Assembly (NCBI RefSeq): GCF_036855935.1
Contig: NZ_JASPFK010000001.1
Location: 3,102,501-3,166,500, forward strand
DNA length: 64,000 nucleotides
Direction of reading: 5' to 3'
Origin: Sphingomonas sp. LR60
Lineage (GTDB): Bacteria > Pseudomonadota > Alphaproteobacteria > Sphingomonadales > Sphingomonadaceae
Part shown: piece by piece, positions 1-5,989 of the stretch
How the letters are laid out: every line of letters begins with the position of its first letter
How positions within the stretch are numbered: the stretch's first letter is position 1
Program-made: the position numbers and the translations under genes
Notes under the pieces: model-generated
The model's input: the letters and a program-made list of their open reading frames with translations, nothing else
Databases searched by the model: none
Told to the model about the DNA's origin: nothing

Positions 1-2
1 AG

Positions 3-3000
3 CGCGGCTTCTCGCGCCGCATGTCGGTCAAGCTGAAGCTGCCGTTCGCCGACGTCGACGTGCTGCAGCGCAGGCTGGCGAGCCTTCGCGCGACGCCGGC
101 GAAGTGGATCGCGGACGAGCAGATCGCCTGGCTGTCCGCGCGCGGCTTCTTCAAGGACTTCGATCTCGACCTCAACCTTCCGCCGGTCAGCTATTGCACG
201 CTGAGCGTCGAAGGGTTCGCGCAGACCGAAACGGCAGCGGATCCGGGCATCAACCCGACCCTTAGCGGCGGCACCCCTACCCTGCGCCTGCTGCAGCCGG
301 TCGCGCTGGGCGAGGCGATGCTGGCGCAAAGCAGCGTCGCGGAGAACGATGAGGCATCGTGGGCAGCCGCGACCACCTACGCCGCCGGCGTGCGCGTCAT
401 GCGGGCGCATGTCGTCTACGAGAGCCTCGTCGCCGGCAACAAGGGGCGCGATCCCGTCAACGATCCGGCGGCCTGGCTCACCGTCGGGCCGACGAACCGC
501 TGGGCGATGTTCGACCAGGCGCTCGGCACCGCGACCACCGCCAGCGGCTCGATCGTGGTCGGCCTCGAGGCAGGCTCGGTCAACGCCGTCGCGCTGCTCG
601 ACGTTGCCGGCAGCACGGTGCGGGTGCAGGCAACCGGCTACGATCGCACGGTCGCGGTCGGCGCCGGCGCGATCACGTTCCTCGACCTTCCGACGACGAG
701 CGGCCGGGTCACGGTCACGATCGCCGGCAGCGGGCAAGTTTCCGTTGGCACGCTCCTGGTCGGCACGGTCGTCGGGCTTGGCACCACCGAGCAATCACCG
801 AGTGCTGGCATTACCGATTACAGCCGCAAGGAGGTCGACGACTTCGGCGGCGTGACGGTGGTGCCGCGATCGTGGGCGAAGCGCATGTCGGTCCGCGGCA
901 TGCTGCGCACCGATGCAGTCGACGCGGTTGCCAACCGGATCGCCGCCGTTCGCGCGCGTCCCTCGCTGTGGATCGGCGACGCCGGCACCGACAGCCTGAC
1001 GGTCTACGGCCTCTTCAAGGAATTCTCGATCGAGGTCGGCGAGCGCTACAGCAAGCTGTCGCTGTCGATCGAGGGGCTGAGCGAAGCCGCGCCGATCAAC
1101 CCGGGCCTGCCGACCGGCGGCAACACGGCCTGGCCGGACGTGACCGATCCGCTCGGCACGAAGCCGACCGACAACGCCGACAAGACGAGCGCCAACACCT
1201 CGAAGGACACCGCGGCGGTCGGCGGCAAGCCTTCGGCCGACGTGCTGAAGGAAATCGCGGCAACCACCGCGCAGCAGAAGCAGCTGACGGACGTCACGAT
1301 CCCGGCCGTTAACAAGGCGGTGGCCGACGCCGGCGACAGGATCACGGCCGCCCAGGCACGCGCCGACCTCGCTATTCAGAACGCCGACACGGTCAACAAG
1401 CGCGTCGACACGCTGATCGCCGAAGGGGGCGATGGCAGCGACGGCGTCGACACAGTCGCTCGCGCCGAGATCCAGCGCGTTGATGAGGCGGCAATCAGCC
1501 GCGATGCCGCCGCGGCGCGCGAAAGCGTCGCGATCGAGGCGCGGATGAGCGAGCGGGTCAGCGCCAGCGCCCGCGACCTCACAACGGCCTACACCGAAGC
1601 GGATCGGGCGCTGGGCAGCCGGTCGACGGTACTCGAAGCCTCGGCAGTCGCGGCGAAACCGGGCTCCCTAGTGGCAAACAGCAACTTCGCGTTTTGGCCC
1701 GACGCTGCTGTGATTCCACCGGGTTGGGTCGTGTGGAACCAGCCGATGCAATTGAGCAGGGTTCTGCCGGATGGATCGAGCGCCGGCTGGGCCATGAGAG
1801 CTGCCGCACCTGAGGACTATCAAACCGGCATCGCTCAGTTCGCGATGCGTTTCCAGCCAGGCTGGTACGTCATGGAGGCCGACGCGGCTTTGATGGGCGG
1901 CGATTGGAGCGGAAGCGGTCTGACGATTCAAGGATATACTTCGCTCGATTTCGCTAGGGAGCCGGATGCATCCGGGGCCGTCGGGCGTAATCCCGCGGGG
2001 ATTGGCGTGCGACGCCGTTGGTCAAAACTGGTCTATATCGATCAGGCTCTGAACAACTGGCACCTCATGCAGAATTGGTCGTTCTTTGCGCCCATGTCGG
2101 CCAAAACGATCGACTGGTATCATTGTGATATTCGCCCCGCCTCCGATGCGGAAGTAGCTGCCCGCAAAGCGATCGACGTCACAATCCCCGCCGTCGCGGC
2201 TCGCGTGAAGGCGTCTGAGGATACGCTCGCGGATTTGCCGAACCGGTACTCCGCCGCGTCTCGCACCGCCGCCCTCGAGGCGCAGGTCAACTTCGCGACC
2301 GATAGCGGCCTAAAGCGGTCGCTCGAAGCGACTGTCGAGAGCCGGGCAACGGCGATCGCCGACTCCAAGGCGGGGGCGGTTGCGCAGACGGTCGAAACCG
2401 TCCGCTCGAACCTCGACGGCCGCGTGGGACAGGTCGAAGTACAGGTCGGAGCAATTTCCGGCATTGATCAGCGGACGTCGGTCTACTGGCGCGTGGTGGG
2501 CACAACGCCAGACGGGCAGTTCATGCTCAGCCTGTCGAAATCGGACGGCACCTCGCCCCTGTTCTACGTCGGCGCAAACATGCGGATCGCGGGAGATCTC
2601 ATCGTCGATGGTGCTGTTACGCTTCTCAAGCTGAACCGCGGCACGATGACCGCTACGACCGAAGCAAGCCGCACAGGGCCTTTTCAGGCACCATTCGGCC
2701 CCAACGTTGCTCCGGTCGACGGAGTGACGGGCGACATGCCGATTGGTGAAGGGGGATCGCTCTACTTCACCGTCAACGCAACTCAGATTGGTTCGACCAA
2801 CGGCGCGGTCACGGCGGCTTACCCATCCGTGCAGCTGCTCGACACCAACAACAACGTGCTGGGCGATTACAGGCTTCCCTTCGCTGACAGCCGCACCGGC
2901 GGCCTCGCAAATTACGTCGTGCGTGCAATCAACCTCTGGGGGGCGCGCGTCATCCGCTGGCGCATCGTCAACCGCGGCGCTGACGGTGCGGCAACGAACA

Positions 3001-3041
3001 TGAACAACCCGGCGGTCTCGCTCTACTGGACCGCGCTCTGA
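3..3041 (+). CDS. Phage tail-tip / host-specificity protein (J-like), 5' end outside window
   Basis: Large phage structural protein, probably part of the tail tip or side fibre that contacts the host. The frame is open to the window edge. The first ATG (position 21) falls inside a repeated motif: 'RRMSVKL' here and 'AKRMSVRG' around residue 289 counted from that ATG. The ATG is therefore probably internal and the gene starts upstream. Two related ~65-residue modules (residues 1-66 and 289-355) both end in 'SVEGF' / 'SIEGL'-type strands. An Ala-rich coiled-coil stretch follows (about 400-520), then a lectin-like region (about 540-690), then a segment (about 820-870, 'VYWRVVGTTPDG', 'ADLIVDG'-like) resembling the DUF1983 C-terminal region of tail-tip J proteins. 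The family call is from pattern and position; exact receptor specificity cannot be read. Confidence 0.7.
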   Translation, partial: RGFSRRMSVKLKLPFADVDVLQRRLASLRATPAKWIADEQIAWLSARGFFKDFDLDLNLPPVSYCTLSVEGFAQTETAADPGINPTLSGGTPTLRLLQPVALGEAMLAQSSVAENDEASWAAATTYAAGVRVMRAHVVYESLVAGNKGRDPVNDPAAWLTVGPTNRWAMFDQALGTATTASGSIVVGLEAGSVNAVALLDVAGSTVRVQATGYDRTVAVGAGAITFLDLPTTSGRVTVTIAGSGQVSVGTLLVGTVVGLGTTEQSPSAGITDYSRKEVDDFGGVTVVPRSWAKRMSVRGMLRTDAVDAVANRIAAVRARPSLWIGDAGTDSLTVYGLFKEFSIEVGERYSKLSLSIEGLSEAAPINPGLPTGGNTAWPDVTDPLGTKPTDNADKTSANTSKDTAAVGGKPSADVLKEIAATTAQQKQLTDVTIPAVNKAVADAGDRITAAQARADLAIQNADTVNKRVDTLIAEGGDGSDGVDTVARAEIQRVDEAAISRDAAAARESVAIEARMSERVSASARDLTTAYTEADRALGSRSTVLEASAVAAKPGSLVANSNFAFWPDAAVIPPGWVVWNQPMQLSRVLPDGSSAGWAMRAAAPEDYQTGIAQFAMRFQPGWYVMEADAALMGGDWSGSGLTIQGYTSLDFAREPDASGAVGRNPAGIGVRRRWSKLVYIDQALNNWHLMQNWSFFAPMSAKTIDWYHCDIRPASDAEVAARKAIDVTIPAVAARVKASEDTLADLPNRYSAASRTAALEAQVNFATDSGLKRSLEATVESRATAIADSKAGAVAQTVETVRSNLDGRVGQVEVQVGAISGIDQRTSVYWRVVGTTPDGQFMLSLSKSDGTSPLFYVGANMRIAGDLIVDGAVTLLKLNRGTMTATTEASRTGPFQAPFGPNVAPVDGVTGDMPIGEGGSLYFTVNATQIGSTNGAVTAAYPSVQLLDTNNNVLGDYRLPFADSRTGGLANYVVRAINLWGARVIRWRIVNRGADGAATNMNNPAVSLYWTAL

Positions 3042-3051
3042 GGTGCCTTCC

Positions 3052-3576
3052 ATGGAATATTGGATCTTCTTCGACCTCGCTTCCGGTGCCGAGCTGTGGC
3101 GCGGGAGTGGCTCTGCGGGCACCGCTGCGCTCCAGCAGGTGCCCGAAGGCGCAGGAATGGCCGTTGTCCCGCAAGCGGTGATTAGCGGCCCAACAGTCAA
3201 CCTCCCGTTGTTGCGCGCGGCGGTCTGGTCGGACATCGACACCGCCGCTGAGCGGGTGCGTTGCCTTTTCCTGACCCCGGGTGCTGGCCAGGCGATGACC
3301 TATACCCGCAAGGAGAGCGAGGCGCGCGCCTGGGTGGCCGACAATGGCGCCGCGACCCCGTTCCTTGTCGCCGAAGCGACGGCCCGGGGCATGTCCGTTG
3401 CGGAGCTTGCCGCCGAGGTGATCGCCCAGGCCGACGCCTGGGTGACGATCGGCGCGGCGATCGAGGCGAGGCGCATGGCGGCCAAGGGCAACGTTGCCGC
3501 GGCCGACACCATCGGCGGCATTATCACCGCACAGGCCATCGATTGGAGCGCGATCGGTGCTGCGGCGAGCGCTTGA
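3052..3576 (+). CDS. Phage protein following the tail-tip gene (hypothetical)
   Basis: 174-residue phage protein immediately downstream of the tail-tip gene. I chose ATG 3052, because GAGG at 3040-3043 sits 8 bases upstream; a GTG at 3043 is also in frame but overlaps that Shine-Dalgarno. The C-terminal half has a pattern seen in small phage tail-associated proteins: a 'YTRKESEARAW' segment, then 'PFLVAEATARGMSVAELA', then an Arg/Ala helix. This is reminiscent of DUF4376-type proteins but not firm. No signal peptide or membrane helix is visible. Its place between tail-tip and lysis genes suggests a role in tail-fibre assembly or an accessory virion protein. The function is not established. 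Confidence 0.55.
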   Translation: MEYWIFFDLASGAELWRGSGSAGTAALQQVPEGAGMAVVPQAVISGPTVNLPLLRAAVWSDIDTAAERVRCLFLTPGAGQAMTYTRKESEARAWVADNGAATPFLVAEATARGMSVAELAAEVIAQADAWVTIGAAIEARRMAAKGNVAAADTIGGIITAQAIDWSAIGAAASA

Positions 3577-3844
3577 GGTCGCCCGGCAGCTGCTGGTCTC
3601 GATCGACCAGCTCGCGCAGGTCCTCGTCGTCGGGCTGTTCTACATCGCGGGCCTGACTGCCACCTGCCCTTCGGCTGACGAGACGGTCAGCAGCTACGTC
3701 GGCCGCGGCCAGCTCCGCGGCGCACGGTGGGCGCGGATCCTCGCGCCTGTGATCGATCGCCTGTTCATCCTCCTCGGCGAAGAGCCCGGCCACTGCCGGC
3801 GCAACGTCGAGACGGCCTTCCTGGGCAACGCGCCCACCCCATAG
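3557..3844 (+). CDS. Small phage protein at the head of the lysis block
   Basis: 95-residue protein with a probable GTG start at 3557, overlapping the end of the previous gene by 20 bases, which suggests translational coupling. It has one hydrophobic stretch (about residues 10-33, 'LVVGLFYIAGLTA'), a 'CPSADETVSS' motif and a C-terminal 'PGHCRR' motif. Similar small proteins are often found beside phage lysis genes and are uncharacterised; I recognise the type but not a function. A membrane or holin-related role is possible because of the helix and the location, but this is inference only. Confidence 0.55.
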   Translation: MLRRALEVARQLLVSIDQLAQVLVVGLFYIAGLTATCPSADETVSSYVGRGQLRGARWARILAPVIDRLFILLGEEPGHCRRNVETAFLGNAPTP

Positions 3845-3866
3845 CGCTGCCGGCGCGGAGATCCTC

Positions 3867-4904
3867 ATGACCGACATTCCCACCGCCACGGCTGTCGTCG
3901 TGACGCCGACCGCGCGCGCCTCCTGGAAGGATCTGATCCCGGTCCTCGCCCTCCTGATCACCGTGGTCGGTCTGCTGTTGGGCGGCGGCAAAATGCTGGG
4001 CAAGGTCGAGGACAACACGCGTCGCATCGAGAAGCTCGAAGGCCGCGCCGACACCCGCGACGTCGAGCAGAGCGAGATGAAGGCCAACCTCGCGGCGATC
4101 AACGCCAAGCTCGACCTGCTCATCCGCCGCACCCCGAGCGGCCCTGACCTCACCTCCGAAAGGAACACCTATGTCGCTCATCCTCGAGCGGGCGCGCGCT
4201 GCGGCGCACGCCTGGTCCGTTCGCGTGGCCGCTATCGGCGCGATGATCTCCGCCGGGCTGGTCGCGATCGATCCTGCCACGCTGCAGGCCGCGTGGCTCG
4301 GCATGCCGACCGACGTGCGCGCGCTCTTCCCCGAGCACCTGCAGTCCTGGATCGGGCTCCTGCTGTTCGTCGGCGTGGCGATCGCGCGCATGGTGCCGCA
4401 GCCGGCGGCCGCTCATCGGCTCGGCCTGATCAGCTCGGCCGCGCCCGCGCTAATCGTCGGGCCCGTCGCTATCGCGCTGCTCCACCACTTCGAGCGCTGC
4501 CGCCTGGCCGCGTATCTCTGCCCGGCCGGCAAATGGACGATCGGCTGGGGGATGACCTATTATCCCGACGGCCGGCGGGTGAAGGCGGGCGACCGGATCA
4601 CCCAGGAGCAGGCCGACGCGATGTTCGCGCAGCTGCTCGCGCGCGACTTCGCCGCACCGGTGATGGCGGCGATCGGCCGCACGCCGGTCACCGCGGCGCA
4701 GTTCGGTGCGATGGTCGCGCTGGCGTACAACATCGGCATGGGCGCCTTTCGCAAGTCGTCCGTGCTGCGCCTTCACCGCCTCGCGCAGATCGACGCGGCC
4801 GCGCGTGCCTTCGCGCTCTTCAACAAGAGCAACGGCCAGGTCTCGTCCGGCCTGGTCCGCCGACGCGCCGCCGAGGCAGCGCTCTATCTGAGCAACTTCG
4901 CTGA
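3867..4904 (+). CDS. Phage membrane/coiled-coil protein (only first ~95-100 residues look genuine)
   Basis: The N-terminus looks like a real small phage protein. It has a short polar head, one membrane helix (about residues 23-41, 'VLALLITVVGLLLGGG'), and a charged coiled coil (about 45-90, ending 'AKLDLLIRR'). This is the layout of holin-accessory or lysis-membrane proteins. The frame then stays open to 4904 as Arg/Pro/Gly-rich sequence, which is typical of a shadow frame over the endolysin gene (4171-4941). A TGA lies in another frame at 4145-4147, just before the endolysin ribosome site. One missing base upstream would end the protein there at about 93 residues. I report the literal ORF but believe the true gene ends near 4147. 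Confidence 0.45.
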   Translation: MTDIPTATAVVVTPTARASWKDLIPVLALLITVVGLLLGGGKMLGKVEDNTRRIEKLEGRADTRDVEQSEMKANLAAINAKLDLLIRRTPSGPDLTSERNTYVAHPRAGARCGARLVRSRGRYRRDDLRRAGRDRSCHAAGRVARHADRRARALPRAPAVLDRAPAVRRRGDRAHGAAAGGRSSARPDQLGRARANRRARRYRAAPPLRALPPGRVSLPGRQMDDRLGDDLLSRRPAGEGGRPDHPGAGRRDVRAAARARLRRTGDGGDRPHAGHRGAVRCDGRAGVQHRHGRLSQVVRAAPSPPRADRRGRACLRALQQEQRPGLVRPGPPTRRRGSALSEQLR

Positions 4905-4941
4905 GCTGAAGGCGCAGACCTTCGGCGAGGTGACCGCGTGA
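4171..4941 (+). CDS. Phage endolysin, GH24 lysozyme with N-terminal membrane region
   Basis: 256-residue muramidase-type endolysin that would cut peptidoglycan for host lysis. The start ATG has GAAAGGA 7-8 bases upstream. Residues 1-105 are unusual for a lysozyme: they hold two or three hydrophobic segments (about 17-33, 59-74, 84-104) resembling a small holin or signal-anchor module. The GH24 domain follows: Glu108 in 'HFERCRLAAY', Cys117 where many family members have the catalytic-site Asp ('YLCPAG'), and Thr123 in 'KWTIGWG'. The remaining lysozyme helices include 'AALAYNIG'-like 'VALAYNIGMG' near 190. A Cys at that position is also known in other GH24 phage enzymes, so activity is plausible. 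The gene overlaps the spanin gene by GTGA. Confidence 0.85.
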   Translation: MSLILERARAAAHAWSVRVAAIGAMISAGLVAIDPATLQAAWLGMPTDVRALFPEHLQSWIGLLLFVGVAIARMVPQPAAAHRLGLISSAAPALIVGPVAIALLHHFERCRLAAYLCPAGKWTIGWGMTYYPDGRRVKAGDRITQEQADAMFAQLLARDFAAPVMAAIGRTPVTAAQFGAMVALAYNIGMGAFRKSSVLRLHRLAQIDAAARAFALFNKSNGQVSSGLVRRRAAEAALYLSNFAELKAQTFGEVTA

Positions 4942-5384
4942 GCTTAGGCGCGGCGCTCGCGCTGCTGCGCCGCTTCTGGCCTGCGCTGCCGATCGGCGCG
5001 CTGGCGATCGCCGTCCTCTTCCTGCGCGCCCAGCTCGTCGACGCACGCCATGACCTGGAGCGCGAGCGCAGTGAGGCCAAGTTCGCAACCGAGAAGGCCT
5101 CACGTGAGCGCGCCGAGCTGGTCGCCGCGAACGCGCAGCGCGAGGCGAAGGCGACGTCGACCTTCGCGGACCGGCTCGCCGTGCGATCGCCGCTCATCAT
5201 CCGCTCAACCGACACCGTGAGGGAATATGCCCAGACTGATGCTGGCCGGGCTCTGTGCCTTGGCCCTGACCGCGTGCGCGCCATCGATGCGCTCGATGCC
5301 GCCCGTCCCGGTGCGAGTGAGGCCGCCGGCGGCAGCGCTCGAGCCGTGCAGCCTCTCGCCGGTGACGCGGCAGCCCGACGGTAG
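4938..5384 (+). CDS. Rz-like inner-membrane spanin
   Basis: 148-residue protein beginning with GTG at 4938, overlapping the endolysin stop as GTGA, so probably translationally coupled. It has an N-terminal membrane helix (about residues 12-29) followed by a charged coiled coil (about 33-75, 'ARHDLERERSEAKFA'), the standard architecture of an i-spanin. Spanins join inner and outer membranes in the last step of Gram-negative phage lysis. The assignment rests on architecture, gene order after the endolysin, and the embedded Rz1-type lipoprotein in another frame of its 3' third. Primary sequence in this class is poorly conserved, so homology was not used. Confidence 0.75.
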   Translation: MSLGAALALLRRFWPALPIGALAIAVLFLRAQLVDARHDLERERSEAKFATEKASRERAELVAANAQREAKATSTFADRLAVRSPLIIRSTDTVREYAQTDAGRALCLGPDRVRAIDALDAARPGASEAAGGSARAVQPLAGDAAARR

Positions 5385-5529
5385 CGCCACCTCGGCCGAT
5401 GCCGAGAGCACGATCCGCAACCGCGGCTTCGATCTGTGGAGCTGCGACGACAAGCGGCAGCTCCTGATCGACGCATGGCCCGACACCAGCCTGCCGCAGA
5501 CCTTCCGCGAGCTGCTCCAGGCGAAGTGA
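5227..5529 (+). CDS. Rz1-like outer-membrane lipoprotein spanin
   Basis: 100-residue lipoprotein starting inside the Rz-like gene in a different frame and running 145 bases past its end. The signal peptide has lipobox 'LTAC' with Cys17, followed by a Pro-rich stretch (about residues 18-40), as in lambda Rz1. The C-terminal part ('LWSCDDKRQLLIDAWPD') is longer than in the smallest Rz1 proteins. As an o-spanin it would be anchored in the outer membrane and bind the periplasmic coiled coil of the Rz-like protein. The nested two-frame arrangement is itself characteristic of spanin pairs. Confidence 0.75.
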   Translation: MPRLMLAGLCALALTACAPSMRSMPPVPVRVRPPAAALEPCSLSPVTRQPDGSATSADAESTIRNRGFDLWSCDDKRQLLIDAWPDTSLPQTFRELLQAK

Positions 5530-5593
5530 TCGCCGGCCGCCGACCACCTGAACAACTGCCGGGCGATCCGGCTCTCTCATCGGGAGACCTCTC

Positions 5594-5989
5594 ATGACCT
5601 CGACCACCGCAGCCGGCACCGGCATCGCCATCTCGGCTGGCACGCTCGCCAGCTTCGACGCCGCAGGATTCGCCGCGCTTTCCTACACCGAGATCGGTGG
5701 CGTCGATAAGATCGGCCCGATTGGCGGTACCTTCGGCAAGACCGAGTTCCAGCCGCTCAAGGGCGCCAAGGACAAGCTGAAGGGCACTGCCGATTACGGC
5801 GCTCTCTCTTTGTCGATGGCCTATGACGAGGGCGACGCCGGCCAGTCGTTGCTGCGCGCTGCGGGTGATGACACCACCCAGCGCCTCTACCCGGTGCGGG
5901 TGACCTACCCGACGGGTGCCATCCGCTACCTGCGCGCGCGCGCTTTGGCGCTCAAGAGAGCGTTGACGGCGCCGAGGCGGTGCTCATGA
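5594..5989 (+). CDS. Phage tail-tube-like protein, N-terminal part (frame breaks near 5940)
   Basis: 131-residue ORF whose first ~113 residues look like a siphophage tail tube protein ('AALSYTEIGGVDKIGP', 'GKTEFQPLKGAKDKLKGT', 'TTQRLYPVRVTYPTG'). After the run of alternating C and G at 5933-5943 the frame becomes 'LALKRALTAPRRCS', which does not fit. The expected continuation ('FGAQESVDGAE', then 'VLMTNAVVEIC') is present in the next frame from 5944. The tract is 11 bases long; 9 or 12 would restore one ORF. A ribosome site (GGGAGACC) precedes the ATG. The tube protein would polymerise into the tail tube. Its position after the lysis genes rather than in the tail operon is odd. Confidence 0.65.
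   Translation: MTSTTAAGTGIAISAGTLASFDAAGFAALSYTEIGGVDKIGPIGGTFGKTEFQPLKGAKDKLKGTADYGALSLSMAYDEGDAGQSLLRAAGDDTTQRLYPVRVTYPTGAIRYLRARALALKRALTAPRRCS

Noticed and set aside
359..1312. Long Arg-rich ORF inside the tail-tip gene
   Set aside because: It lies in another frame of a clear phage gene, is Arg/Gly-rich and shows no domain; typical shadow frame in GC-rich DNA.
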